A stretch of DNA of 64,000 nucleotides from the NCBI GenBank assembly GCA_029008115.1, contig JAQXJC010000020.1, positions 20,778-84,777 on the forward strand, in the 5' to 3' direction. The position numbers and the translations under genes are program-made. Source of the stretch: Desulfovibrionaceae bacterium. Its GTDB lineage: Bacteria > Desulfobacterota > Desulfovibrionia > Desulfovibrionales > Desulfovibrionaceae. A model generated the notes under the pieces. That model was not told the DNA's origin. It did not search any database and worked only from the letters and a program-made list of their open reading frames with translations. Positions 1-8,808 of this stretch are shown here, one piece after another. Position 1 is the first letter of the stretch; each line of letters starts with the position of its first letter.

Positions 1-50
1 GCCTGCCGGGCGCGTTTTCCGTATCAACCTTTGCAATATGGACATGCCCT

Positions 51-1220
51 ATGCTGACCTACAGTGACGTGCTGAAGAACCCCGCCCGCGTGCCCTCCCC
101 CTGCTTTGTGGTGGATGAAGAGCTGCTGGAGCGGAATGCCGCTGTGCTGGACACCGTGCAGCGCCGTACCGGCGCAAAGGTGATGCTGGCCCTGAAGGGC
201 TTCGCCATGTGGAGCACCTTTCCTCTGCTGTCCCGCGCCATGAACGGTCCCCTGTACGGCGTGTGTGCCTCCTCGCCGGACGAGGCCCGCCTGGGGCGCG
301 AGGAATTCAGAGGTGAAGTGCATGCCTTTGCCGCCGCATGGTCGGAAGAGGAGCTGCGCGAAACCCTGCGCTGGGCCGACCATGTGGTCTTCAACTCCTT
401 TGCCCAGTGGCGGCGCTTCCGTGCCCTGACGGAATCCTGCGGACATCCCGTGGAATGCGGCCTGCGCGTGAATCCCGAACATTCCGAAGGAGCGGTGGAC
501 ATCTACAATCCCTGCTCCGCCGGCTCCCGCCTCGGCATCCGGGAGCGGCATTTCGAGCCTGACGCGCTGGAGGGGATTGCCGGCCTGCATTTCCATACCC
601 TGTGCGAACAGGGGGCGGACGCCCTTGCCCGCACGCTGGACGTGGTGGAAAAGAAATTCGGGCGGTACCTGCATGGCATGCGCTGGCTGAATTTCGGCGG
701 CGGGCATCACATTACTCGCCCCGGCTATGATCTTGATCTGCTGTGCTCCTGCATCGACCGTGTACGCGATCGCTACGGCGTGCAGGTCTATCTGGAGCCG
801 GGGGAGGCCGTGGCCCTGAATGCGGGCTGGCTGGTGGCCACCGTGCTGGATGTGGTGGAGGCGGACATGCCCATCGCCATTCTGGATACCTCCGCCAGCA
901 CCCACATGCCTGACGTGCTGGAAATGCCCTACCGCCCCATGATCGTGGGCTCCGGCCTCCGGGGGGAAAAGGCGCACAGCTACCGCCTTGCCGGCAAATC
1001 GTGCCTTGCCGGGGATGTCATCGGCGAGTATTCCTTTGATGCGCCGCTCGCTGCGGGCGAGCGTCTGATCTTTACGGATATGGCCATCTACAGCATGGTG
1101 AAGACCACGACCTTCAACGGACTGCGCCTGCCGTCCATTGCATCCTACCGGCCTTCCACGGACGATCTGCGCATTGTCCGCCAGTTTGGCTACGAGGATT
1201 TCAAAACGCGCCTTTCCTGA
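51..1220 (+). CDS. nspC: Carboxynorspermidine decarboxylase
   Basis: PLP-dependent fold-type III decarboxylase (389 aa) that converts carboxynorspermidine or carboxyspermidine to norspermidine or spermidine in the alternative polyamine route. The N-terminal segment VMLALKGFAMWS (about residues 44-55) holds the lysine expected to bind PLP. GLHFHTLCEQ, FGGGHH and YLEPGEAV further along are typical of the alanine-racemase-like barrel, and the C-terminal DMAIYSMVKTTTFNG is a family hallmark. Length fits the family. The ATG has no good Shine-Dalgarno in front, which suggests translational coupling to an upstream gene cut off by the window edge. In other Desulfovibrio the partner is the carboxynorspermidine synthase, but the 50 bases visible are too few to identify it. 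Confidence 0.93.
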   Translation: MLTYSDVLKNPARVPSPCFVVDEELLERNAAVLDTVQRRTGAKVMLALKGFAMWSTFPLLSRAMNGPLYGVCASSPDEARLGREEFRGEVHAFAAAWSEEELRETLRWADHVVFNSFAQWRRFRALTESCGHPVECGLRVNPEHSEGAVDIYNPCSAGSRLGIRERHFEPDALEGIAGLHFHTLCEQGADALARTLDVVEKKFGRYLHGMRWLNFGGGHHITRPGYDLDLLCSCIDRVRDRYGVQVYLEPGEAVALNAGWLVATVLDVVEADMPIAILDTSASTHMPDVLEMPYRPMIVGSGLRGEKAHSYRLAGKSCLAGDVIGEYSFDAPLAAGERLIFTDMAIYSMVKTTTFNGLRLPSIASYRPSTDDLRIVRQFGYEDFKTRLS

Positions 1221-1246
1221 CGGTGGCGGCAGGCGGGAAAGAAAGA

Positions 1247-1281
1247 GCGGGTCGCCCCGCGCATGGCATGGGGCGGCCCGC
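1247..1281. terminator. GC-rich hairpin between converging genes
   Basis: A 12-bp stem (1247-1258 with 1270-1281, one G-U pair) closes an 11-nt loop in the short gap between two converging genes. There is no clear T-run on either side, so it may be only a pause or 3'-end stabilising hairpin. Confidence 0.4.
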
Positions 1282-1311
1282 ATTGCGTCCGTGGCAGGGG
1301 TGGCAGGAAGG

Positions 1312-2856
1312 CTACAGGGACGGCAGCCCCAGTACCATGCGCGTGGAGACCGTGACCTGCATCAGCACCTGCGAGATGTCCTTGATGATCTGCATGCTCT
1401 TGGACTGTACGCGCGGCAGCACCAGCACCTGATCGCCGGGCAGGATGTCGTCCCCGTCGCGGGCCACGGCGCCGTTCTGGCGCAGAATCAGCACATTGCC
1501 TTCGTCCGCGCGGGCCGTGTAGCCGCCGGCTCCCCGCACATAGTCGCTCAAATCCTTCTTTCCGCTCCAGACCAGAGCCTGCGGCACCATGACCTCGCCG
1601 CTGACCAGTACCACGTCGCTTTTCTCGGGAATGACGATGACGTCTCCGTCTTCCAGCGCAATATTGGCCTCGCCTTCCAGCACGACGATACCTTCAGGCT
1701 CCGCGGACTTGGCACGCTCCACGAACCTGGCGATCATCTCCGCTTCCTTCGCCCGGATGCTGGATTCTTCCGTGCTGCCGGACGAGGCCGTCAGGGATGC
1801 CTCCTCCAGCCGGCGCAGGGAATCCGCAATGGCGCGTTTCTGCCGCGCAGCCACGGAAGCGCGCTTGAGATGCAGGGCCTCCAGATTGGCGCGATCCGGC
1901 TCAACGGCGACGTAGGCGAGCACATCGCGCAGGCGTGCGCCGCGCCGCACGGGGAAGCGGGATGCGCCGCGCGCCGCCCCTTCCACCGAGATCATGATGG
2001 TGTCCCCCGTTTTGTCAGCCAGGAAGTTCACGCTGTCGCCGTCGGCAAGCGTCAGGCCGCGCAGCTCCTGCACGGGCAGATAGGTGCTGTAGGGGGCGCC
2101 GTTGCGCGTCCCCCGCAGAGCCGCATGCGAGGCGCGGCTTTCCGGCTCCGCCAACTCAAGCAGGGCCGCGCCCGTGGCCTTGCCCTGCGGAAATTCAAAG
2201 CGGGCCGGGGTGCGCACGGCGCCGCTGGCCGTTACGCAGGGGCCGCGCTCGCCCACGACCAGCGTGTCGCCGTCGCGCAGGCGGGCCTGCGGCAGAGTAC
2301 CCTTGCGGGCAAAGGGATACAGATCAAAGCGCTCCACCACCGCACCGTTACGCACCAGCGTGATGTTGCGATAGCTGCCGCGCGCCGCGTCAATGCCGCC
2401 GGCCCTGTCCAGAAAGCCCAGCACGGGATCGGTGGGCGTGCCGCTGTACCGGCCGGGTTTTCTCACGCCCCCGGTGACAAACACAGAGACGGAACGGCCG
2501 TCCAGCGGCGCCACATAGACCTGGGAATCCGGGTGGCCGGCGGCGGCCAGCTTGCTTTTCAGGCTGTCCACCAGTGTGTCGCGGGCAATACCGGCCACGG
2601 GCACACTGCCCAGTTCAGGAAGGGCGATGTTGCCGGCGCTGTCTACGGTCATGGTGTCGTCCACCTGAAGGCCACCGCCCCACAGGCGCACCAGCACGCG
2701 GTCGCCGGGGATGAGGGCCGCGGTATCGCCGGCATCCTTGCCGGCAAAGTTGCCCTGAAAGAGATTGGCGGCAAAGGGAGCGGGGGCATCCGCCGCGCGG
2801 ACGGGCAGAGCGGTCAGCAGAGCGGCCAGCAGAGCCGCAAGAAAGCATGCCTTCAT
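1312..2856 (-). CDS. Periplasmic SLBB-domain polysaccharide-export-like protein
   Basis: The protein (514 aa) starts with a signal peptide (MKACFLAALLAALLTALPVRA, cleavage after residue 21). A polysaccharide-export (Wza N-terminal-like) region follows, with LIPGDRVLVRLWGGG and a TVDSAGNIALPELG turn, then an SLBB unit (VFVTGGVRKPGRY), a middle part rich in helix-forming residues, and a second SLBB-like unit near the C-terminus (VLVSGEVMVPQALVW). The chosen ATG has AGGA about 7 nt upstream; a longer start five codons earlier lacks this. No cysteine lipobox is visible, so it is not an ordinary Wza lipoprotein. It is the last gene of a four-gene envelope operon; no glycosyltransferases or Wzc kinase are nearby, so the exported substrate is unknown. 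Confidence 0.75.
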   Translation of the reverse strand: MKACFLAALLAALLTALPVRAADAPAPFAANLFQGNFAGKDAGDTAALIPGDRVLVRLWGGGLQVDDTMTVDSAGNIALPELGSVPVAGIARDTLVDSLKSKLAAAGHPDSQVYVAPLDGRSVSVFVTGGVRKPGRYSGTPTDPVLGFLDRAGGIDAARGSYRNITLVRNGAVVERFDLYPFARKGTLPQARLRDGDTLVVGERGPCVTASGAVRTPARFEFPQGKATGAALLELAEPESRASHAALRGTRNGAPYSTYLPVQELRGLTLADGDSVNFLADKTGDTIMISVEGAARGASRFPVRRGARLRDVLAYVAVEPDRANLEALHLKRASVAARQKRAIADSLRRLEEASLTASSGSTEESSIRAKEAEMIARFVERAKSAEPEGIVVLEGEANIALEDGDVIVIPEKSDVVLVSGEVMVPQALVWSGKKDLSDYVRGAGGYTARADEGNVLILRQNGAVARDGDDILPGDQVLVLPRVQSKSMQIIKDISQVLMQVTVSTRMVLGLPSL

Positions 2857-2901
2857 ATCATAATCCTGCATGGTTGGCGGGACGCGGGACTGCGTGCCGC
2901 A

Positions 2902-3255
2902 TTACCTGATGCCCTGTCCCCAGATGCGCGCCCCCATGACCCAGCGCCCGCCCTCTTTGCGGCAGATGACGGCCATTTCCGCTTCCTGCTGGCGGGATAC
3001 CAGCGAGGCGCGCCGGCATTCCTCACCCGTGGCAGAGATGAACGTTTCCTGCATGGTGACCTGAACGTCGCCGCCGTAGTCGGGATCATGGACGGTGGCG
3101 GTATCCCCCGGCTCGTGGGCGATCATGAAGGCCGCGAGCGGCGTGGGCGGCGTTTCCGGTTCCGGCTGCGGGGGAGAAGCGAACATGCAGCCGGCGAGCG
3201 CAAGCGTACAGAGGAGCGCCGGCAGGCGGATGATGCGGAAGACAGGGTGCGGCAT
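2902..3255 (-). CDS. Small lipoprotein, unknown function
   Basis: A 117-residue protein with a lipoprotein signal: basic start (MPHPVFRIIRLPALL) and a lipobox LALAGC with the lipidated cysteine near residue 23. After a proline-rich linker (PPQPEPETPPTP) comes a compact domain containing QVTMQETFISATGEECRR and AVICRKEGGRWVMG. The pattern of a cysteine-bearing strand followed by a C-terminal strand resembles the small 17-kDa/RcsF-like surface-antigen type of lipoproteins, but I do not assign a family. GAGGT lies about 5 nt before the ATG; the longer upstream start would bury the signal peptide. Third gene of the envelope operon. Confidence 0.65.
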   Translation of the reverse strand: MPHPVFRIIRLPALLCTLALAGCMFASPPQPEPETPPTPLAAFMIAHEPGDTATVHDPDYGGDVQVTMQETFISATGEECRRASLVSRQQEAEMAVICRKEGGRWVMGARIWGQGIR

Positions 3256-3330
3256 GGCAGACCTCAGAAAAGCGCGGGGGCGTGGCCGCCGCGGGAACAG
3301 GGTTTCGCAGGGGCGCGGCACAGCCCCGTG

Positions 3331-3678
3331 CTAGTGGCCGGAATAGTCCAGCACATGATTGAGCGACGCGGAGGACGTGGTCACGCCCTCTCCGGCAAAG
3401 ACATGGCGCGTCAGCGTCCAGGCATCCAGGTCCAGCACGTCCAGCTTGCCCTTGCTGGCCGTATTCAGGTGGCGGCGGATAACCTCCAGAACTTCGTCCA
3501 CAGGAAAGAAGTTTCCCTCGAAGCTGATGCGCACCAGGTCTCCTTCCAGCTCGAACAGCGGAATGTCGCTATCGGCACGGCCCAGAATCTGGCCGGACAG
3601 CGCCTCCAGCGCATGCAGCAGCTCCCTGTCCGCCGGCCACAGATGACCGTAGACTTTCAGCAGGACGTTTTCCCGCAT
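3331..3678 (-). CDS. Hypothetical protein, 115 aa
   Basis: A soluble, acidic protein without signal peptide or membrane segment. I recognise no family. Its C-terminal half is a mixed alpha/beta pattern (VRISFEGNFFPVDEVLEVIRR, LDVLDLDAWTLTRH). It starts 2 nt after the stop codon of the upstream lipoprotein gene, so the two are almost certainly co-transcribed and translationally coupled. The context of two lipoproteins and an SLBB export protein suggests a cytoplasmic accessory or regulatory role in envelope assembly; that is inference from position only. Confidence 0.6.
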   Translation of the reverse strand: MRENVLLKVYGHLWPADRELLHALEALSGQILGRADSDIPLFELEGDLVRISFEGNFFPVDEVLEVIRRHLNTASKGKLDVLDLDAWTLTRHVFAGEGVTTSSASLNHVLDYSGH

Positions 3679-3680
3679 GG

Positions 3681-4250
3681 CTACTTTACCGCGCGGCGGA
3701 TTTTTTCCACCATCACGTCACAGAAATCGCTCATGGTGCTGTCAATCAGTGTGCTGGCGGCCGAGGAGCTGAACAGTACGTTGGTGCTTTCGCGCTCGGT
3801 GCGCACCATTTCCCTGCTCACATTCTGATCGCCGTGGGCCAGCGTGAAGTGCGCGCGGATTCTGGCGGACATGTTGGTGCGGGAGCTTTCCGTGATCCAC
3901 AGCTCGTCCAGGCTGCCGGTCAGGATGTAGGCGGGATTGTGGTGCACGGCCTCGGCGACGCTGCGGACATAGATGACGTGCATGCCGGCCCTGTTCAGGC
4001 CGTCGGCCAGCGTCTTGCTGAACCATTCGTCCACAGGATCGGCGGCAAAGAAGTGGCTTTTGTCTGCGCGCACGCCCAGCGTGTTCTTGCCGCGCTGATC
4101 CTCAAAGCGCACCAGCGCGATGCCGGGCTGCGCCGTATTGGCGGGGCTGATTTCCGCAGGGGCGGCAAGCATGACGGTATTGCTGGGGCCGCAGGCGGCA
4201 AGCAGGGCGCAGCACAGCGCGGCAAGCAGGGTGAGGCAGTAGTGCTTCAT
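3681..4250 (-). CDS. YajG-like lipoprotein
   Basis: 189 aa with a lipoprotein signal MKHYCLTLLAALCCALLAAC, lipobox LLAAC, mature start at the cysteine near residue 20. The mature part has the YajG / penicillin-binding-protein-activator-like pattern: IALVRFEDQRGKNTLGVR early, DEWFSKTLADGLNRAGM in the middle, YILTGSLDELWITE later, and a terminal FCDVMVEKIRRAVK helix. Such proteins sit on the inner face of the outer membrane; their biochemical role is not settled. AGGAG is 8 nt before the ATG. First gene of the four-gene operon, which therefore probably starts just upstream at about 4.3 kb. Confidence 0.7.
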   Translation of the reverse strand: MKHYCLTLLAALCCALLAACGPSNTVMLAAPAEISPANTAQPGIALVRFEDQRGKNTLGVRADKSHFFAADPVDEWFSKTLADGLNRAGMHVIYVRSVAEAVHHNPAYILTGSLDELWITESSRTNMSARIRAHFTLAHGDQNVSREMVRTERESTNVLFSSSAASTLIDSTMSDFCDVMVEKIRRAVK

Positions 4251-4449
4251 GGTGGTGTTCTCCTTTCGGGGAGGTGTGTTTCCGGGCGGATGGCTGTGCG
4301 CGTGCCCGTTCTCCCCGCAGGCATGATAGCATCCCTTCCGGTTTTCTCAAGAGTCCGCCTGCCTCCTTCCGCCGCCGGAAGGGAGCGGCGGGGTTTGCCT
4401 TTGCACGGGTTCAGTTGTATACTTTCCTCCCACTTGCAAGGAGAACCCC

Positions 4450-5727
4450 ATGATTGATCTCAAACTGGTGCAGAAAACCCCGGAAGTGCTGGCCAGAGCG
4501 CTGGCCAACCGCCATTCTTCCATAGACGTTGCTGAATTTGCCGAGCTGGATGCCCGCCGCCGCAGCCTGCTGGCCGAGGTGGAAACCTTGAAGGGGCAGC
4601 GGAATGCGGCCTCGCAGGAAGTGGCAAAGCTGAAGCGTGCCGGCGGCAGTGCCGACCACATGATGGAAGAGCTTGGCCGGCTCTCTGCCCGCATCAAGGA
4701 ACTGGATGCGGAAGCCGAAGCCGCCAAGGCTGCGGTGGAAGCCTGGCTGATGGCCGTGCCGAACATTCCCGACGCCTCCGTGCCCGTGGGCCGGGACGAG
4801 ACCGAAAATGTGGAAGTGCGCCGCCACGGCGAGCCGCGCGTCTTTGACTTCCCCGTGCGCGAGCATTTCGATGTGGGCGGCGCGCTGGGCGGTCTGGACT
4901 TTGAGCGCGCCGGGCGTCTGGCCGGCAGCCGCTTTGTGGTGCTGCGCGGCTGGGCGGCACGGCTGGAACGGGCTCTTGTGAATTTCTATCTGGATACGCA
5001 CACGCAGGAAGAGGACTATGTGGAGATAAATCCTCCCTTCATGGTCAACCGCGCCACCATGACCGGCACGGGCCAGCTTCCCAAGTTCGAGGAAGACCTC
5101 TTCAAGCTGCGTTCGTGGGAATATTATTTGATCCCCACGGCGGAGGTGCCCCTGACCAATCTGCATGCCGGCGAAGTGCTGGAGGAAAGCCAGCTCCCCG
5201 TGGCCTACTGCGCGGCCACGCCCTGCTTCCGCTCCGAGGCCGGCTCCTATGGCAAGGATACCAAGGGCCTTATCCGCCAGCATCAGTTCATCAAGGTGGA
5301 GATGGTGCGCTTCGCGCATCCCGATGACTCCTTCCACCAGCTCGACATCATGGTGCGCAGCGCGGAAAGCCTGCTGGAAAAGCTGGGCCTGCCCTACCGC
5401 ACCATCACCCTGTGTACCGGCGACATGGGCTTCAGCTCCGCCAAGACCTTTGATGTCGAAGTCTGGCTGCCGGGACAGAATACCTACCGTGAAATCTCGT
5501 CCTGCTCCAACTGCTGGGACTTTCAGGCGCGCCGTGCCGGCATCCGTTTCCGCCCCAAGGGCGGCAAGCCGCAGTTCGTGCACACCCTGAACGGCTCCGG
5601 TCTGCCCACGGGGCGCACCCTTGCCGCCATTTTGGAGAATTACCAGCAAAAGGACGGATCGCTGGTCATTCCCGACGTCCTGCGGCCCTATATGGGCGGT
5701 GTGGAAGTCATCGAACCGCAGCGTTAG
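4450..5727 (+). CDS. serS: Seryl-tRNA synthetase
   Basis: Class II aminoacyl-tRNA synthetase (425 aa, normal family length) that charges tRNA-Ser. The N-terminal 100 residues form the long antiparallel coiled-coil arm ([21 protein letters not shown] and following) that grips the tRNA long arm. Motif 2 is visible in [22 protein letters not shown], and motif 3 in [17 protein letters not shown]. The serine-binding region [13 protein letters not shown] is present. AAGGAG lies 6 nt before the ATG. It stands alone on this strand, divergent from the envelope operon. Confidence 0.97.
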   Translation: MIDLKLVQKTPEVLARALANRHSSIDVAEFAELDARRRSLLAEVETLKGQRNAASQEVAKLKRAGGSADHMMEELGRLSARIKELDAEAEAAKAAVEAWLMAVPNIPDASVPVGRDETENVEVRRHGEPRVFDFPVREHFDVGGALGGLDFERAGRLAGSRFVVLRGWAARLERALVNFYLDTHTQEEDYVEINPPFMVNRATMTGTGQLPKFEEDLFKLRSWEYYLIPTAEVPLTNLHAGEVLEESQLPVAYCAATPCFRSEAGSYGKDTKGLIRQHQFIKVEMVRFAHPDDSFHQLDIMVRSAESLLEKLGLPYRTITLCTGDMGFSSAKTFDVEVWLPGQNTYREISSCSNCWDFQARRAGIRFRPKGGKPQFVHTLNGSGLPTGRTLAAILENYQQKDGSLVIPDVLRPYMGGVEVIEPQR

Positions 5728-6120
5728 CAGCTCTGTCGCGCCGTCGTTCCTCCTGCGGACGGCGGCGCGCCGTCTTCCCCCCCTCTTGATCAAGGCTCTC
5801 CCTTGCCCTCGCGCATCCTTCCTGGCCAGTCTGCGCTGTATGCGGGACAGGTTATGGCGATATGTGTTCTGTCTGTTCCTTTCAGGCGCCATGCCGCCAA
5901 GAGGCCATGCGGCACATGCGGCATGGATGGCAATGCCGCGGCGAGCTTCTCGCATAGTCTGGAATCCCAGGCGGCACACGGCAATTGCAGGCAGAGATCG
6001 CTCAGGATGGCACTGATTCCGCATGATACCCGTGCCGAGGCGCTGAAAGAGCCGGAGTCTCCTTGACGGAAAGTCTGCCGCTCCGCGGACGGGTACGCGG
6101 GGCTGCGACGGTTGGCGGCA
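5728..6120. other. Gene-free gap between serS and mutL
   Basis: 393 bases between two converging genes. A weak GCCGTC/GACGGC hairpin just past the serS stop (about 5740-5766) could be its terminator. The open frames here have no ribosome binding site and no recognisable protein features. I see nothing else. Confidence 0.5.
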
Positions 6121-8184
6121 TCACTGCCGCCGCTTGAACATCTTTTCCAGCGTGACGGCATCAAGACGCAGCATGCAGGGGCGGCCGTGCGGGCAGTGTT
6201 CCCGTTCCGGCGTATCCAGCCATTGCCGTACCAGTCCGGCGGCCTCATCCCGCGTCAGCCGCTGGCCGGCCTTGATGGCAGCCTTGCAGGACATGGAAAT
6301 GAAGAGCGCCGCCAGGTCATCCCTGCGTCCGGACAGGGCCTCGCGCAGAAAGGACTGGGCTTCGCCACGCTCCAGCAGGGGCGGCAGGGCGCGGACTTCC
6401 AGCGCGCCCCGGCTGGTGCGCAGGACAAAGCCCAGCGATTCCAGCACGTCCCGCAGGGACAGCAGACGTTCTTCCTCGCTGGGATGCAGCGCCAGCGTCA
6501 GAGGCAGGGCCAGCAGCTGGCCCGCGCCGGAAAAGCCGCGTGCCCGGATGCGATGATACAGCACCCGTTCATGCGCTGCGTGCTGATCCAGCAGAATCAG
6601 TGCGCCCGCGGCATCCCGCAGCACAAGATAGGTGTCCGCCACCTGTCCCAGATAGGAGTACGAACCGATCCGGGCCGCATCTGTGTTCCGGGCGTCACGG
6701 CCGCCGGCATTGGGGACGGACATCGCCGGGGCGGATGACAGGGACGGTTCATCGTCCCGAGGCGTCTCCGGCTGTGCCGCAGCGGGAGCTATGCCGGAAT
6801 ATTCGTTGCAGTCCGGGGCGCAGTCCGGCGAGGCTTCGTACCGTGCGCAGGCGTCTTCAGCAAGCCCCTGACAGCGTCCCGGCAGAGATTCCAGCCTCCA
6901 GCCTCCCTTGTCCGCAGGCCGTTCGGAAGGGCTGCCGCGCAGAATGGGCGCGGCGTCCGCCATGCCCCAGAAGCCCTGCGGATGCCGCCGCATGCCGGAG
7001 CGGTCACGGGCTGTCGCGTGCTCTATCTCCTGTGGGATGATGAGTGGCTCCTGAGGTGCGCAGGCTGTGTCCGCTCCATGTGGTATGGGGGCTGTCGCGG
7101 CTTCCGGCGTGGGCAGCGGCAGGGACTGCGGAGAGGGCGCCGCGGCGTCGTCTTGTCCGGTGGCAGCGAGGCCGTCCGCATCCAGCGCACTGCGCACGGC
7201 AGCCAGGACGGCGGAAAACACGGCGGATTCATCGCGGAAGCGCACTTCGGACTTGGCGGGATGGACGTTCACATCCACATCTTCCGGCGGCATATCCACG
7301 AACAGGACAATCTGCGGGCAGTCCCGCGTGGTCAGGCGTCCCCTGTAGGCTTCGCGCACAGCGGCGGAGAGGCGCCTGTCCGTAACGGCGCGGCCGTTGA
7401 CATAGAAATATTGCCTGTCCGGGCGCGGCTGGCTGACATGCGGCAGCGCGGCCAGTCCGTGAACGCGGATGCCGTGGCGCGTGGCGTCAAAGGGAGCCAG
7501 CGCATCCATGACAAGAGGGGGCCATAGTCTGGCAAGGCGCGCGGACAGCGTCTGCCCGGCGGGAAAGTTGAGTGCTTCGCGTTCGCCCGCATGCAGCGTA
7601 AAGCCTGCATCCGGCCTTGCCAGCGCCAGCCGGGCCAGCCATTCCTGCGCACGCTTGAATTCCGTGGCCGGCGTCTTGAGAAACTTGAGCCGGGCGGGGA
7701 TGGTGGCAAACAGATCGCAAACTTCCACCACCGTGCCCGTGTGCAGCGCATCGGGGCCGCTTCCGACCAGCACGCCATGCTCCACGGCCACATAGCGGGC
7801 CTCTCCTGTGCCGCCTTCCGGCTGGCGCGGCGCGGAGGCCATGCGGAAGCGCGACACGGAGGCAATGCTGGGCAGGGCCTCTCCCCGGAAGCCGAAGGTG
7901 CGGACGTGTTCCAGATCATCCATGCAGGCAATCTTGCTGGTGGCGTGGCGGGTGATGGCCAGCTCCAGCTCGTCCGCCGGCACGCCCAGCCCGTCATCCT
8001 GCACGCGGATGCGCGTCTGCCCGCCGTTTTCCAGCAGGACGCGGATATGCCTTGCCCCGGCGTCGAGGCTGTTTTCCACCAGTTCCTTGACCACGCTGGA
8101 AGGACGTTCCACCACCTCGCCGGCGGCAATCTGATTGCGCAGTTCCGGCGGGAGCAGCATGATGTGCGGCTTTGTCGTATTCAT
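6121..8184 (-). CDS. mutL: DNA mismatch repair protein MutL
   Basis: 687 aa. The N-terminal GHKL ATPase has NQIAAGEVVERPSSVVKELV, DDGLGVPADEL and FGFRGEALPSIASV, followed by the transducer domain (DVNVHPAKSEVRF). A long unconserved linker (about 370-490) leads to the C-terminal dimerisation domain with ILLDQHAAHERVLYHRI, SMSCKAAIKAG and EHCPHGRPCMLRL. These match the metal-binding motifs of endonuclease-type MutL proteins, used where MutH is absent. In the motif DQHA-x2-E-x4-E the last glutamate is histidine here. The long upstream extension of the frame has no MutL homology; the ATG at 8184 lacks a clear Shine-Dalgarno, and a start eight codons later is also possible. Confidence 0.94.
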   Translation of the reverse strand: MNTTKPHIMLLPPELRNQIAAGEVVERPSSVVKELVENSLDAGARHIRVLLENGGQTRIRVQDDGLGVPADELELAITRHATSKIACMDDLEHVRTFGFRGEALPSIASVSRFRMASAPRQPEGGTGEARYVAVEHGVLVGSGPDALHTGTVVEVCDLFATIPARLKFLKTPATEFKRAQEWLARLALARPDAGFTLHAGEREALNFPAGQTLSARLARLWPPLVMDALAPFDATRHGIRVHGLAALPHVSQPRPDRQYFYVNGRAVTDRRLSAAVREAYRGRLTTRDCPQIVLFVDMPPEDVDVNVHPAKSEVRFRDESAVFSAVLAAVRSALDADGLAATGQDDAAAPSPQSLPLPTPEAATAPIPHGADTACAPQEPLIIPQEIEHATARDRSGMRRHPQGFWGMADAAPILRGSPSERPADKGGWRLESLPGRCQGLAEDACARYEASPDCAPDCNEYSGIAPAAAQPETPRDDEPSLSSAPAMSVPNAGGRDARNTDAARIGSYSYLGQVADTYLVLRDAAGALILLDQHAAHERVLYHRIRARGFSGAGQLLALPLTLALHPSEEERLLSLRDVLESLGFVLRTSRGALEVRALPPLLERGEAQSFLREALSGRRDDLAALFISMSCKAAIKAGQRLTRDEAAGLVRQWLDTPEREHCPHGRPCMLRLDAVTLEKMFKRRQ

Positions 8185-8427
8185 GAGGGCAGTGTATGCA
8201 TTGGCGAGACCGGAGGCAAGCGCCGGCGCGGGGAGGCAGGTCGGATTCCCGCGTGCAGGGCCCGCATGTCCGGTACGTTCCGCCGGGCCCCGGTGCCTGA
8301 CGGCCTTGACAAAGGGAGGGACGCCGCTTACTTGCGGGACATCTGCATGGGCGCGCGCAGCCTGTGGCCGTCCGGGGCATGCCTGCGGAGCGTGCGCGGA
8401 GGCGGCTGCCGCGATGGAGGAAGAACT

Positions 8428-8736
8428 ATGGAAAAAAGGGTGGATGCCTTTGCCGCCGGCCTGTTGCCCGGCACCCTGAGGCGGGGCTTTGATCCCGAGC
8501 TGCTGTTTGTGGAATGCGGACAATGTGGCGCGCCTGTCATCTGGGAGCCAGGGCAGGCTACGCAGGTGCTGGAGTCCGCCGGCGTTGATCCGCTGGAGCT
8601 GGACGCCTCCTGCCTGCTGATCAGCGAGGGCTGTCCGCTCTGCGGCAAGGCGGACAGGCAGTTCACGGTGCAGGTATGCCGTGTGGAGAGTCCGGGCGGC
8701 CGCCACCGGGGCGGCCCGCAGTCCGGGCATGCCTAG
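8428..8736 (+). CDS. Small zinc-ribbon-like hypothetical protein
   Basis: A 102-residue protein read inside a longer frame; the real start is the ATG with GGAGGA about 6 nt upstream. Two CxxC pairs (ECGQCG near residue 31 and GCPLCG near 70) suggest a single treble-clef or ribbon zinc site. Between them the sequence APVIWEPGQATQVLESAGVD and LELDASCLLISEG form short helices. No family recognised. It is transcribed away from mutL and converges on the CoA ligase gene. Confidence 0.6.
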   Translation: MEKRVDAFAAGLLPGTLRRGFDPELLFVECGQCGAPVIWEPGQATQVLESAGVDPLELDASCLLISEGCPLCGKADRQFTVQVCRVESPGGRHRGGPQSGHA

Positions 8737-8756
8737 CGCGGAACAGCAGGAATGAC

Positions 8757-8792
8757 GCGGGACGGACTTCTCCTGAGGCCCGTCCCGCTTTT
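8757..8792 (+). terminator. Intrinsic terminator after the zinc-ribbon gene
   Basis: Perfect 9-bp stem (8757-8765 with 8780-8788), 14-nt loop, followed by TTTT. It lies 20 bases past the stop codon of the small zinc-ribbon gene. Confidence 0.6.
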
Positions 8793-8808
8793 CTGTGCAA
8801 AGGGTGCG

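Noticed and set aside
1..67. 3' end of an upstream gene (polyamine pathway synthase)
   Set aside because: Two frames end within the first 67 bases, but 17-21 residues are too few to decide which, if any, is the gene.
1138..3828. An 896-codon + strand frame opposite the envelope operon
   Set aside because: Shadow frame; the minus-strand genes have signal peptides, lipoboxes and ribosome binding sites.
5728..6120. A gene of 87 or 131 codons after serS
   Set aside because: No ribosome binding site, no protein-like composition and frames overlap on both strands.
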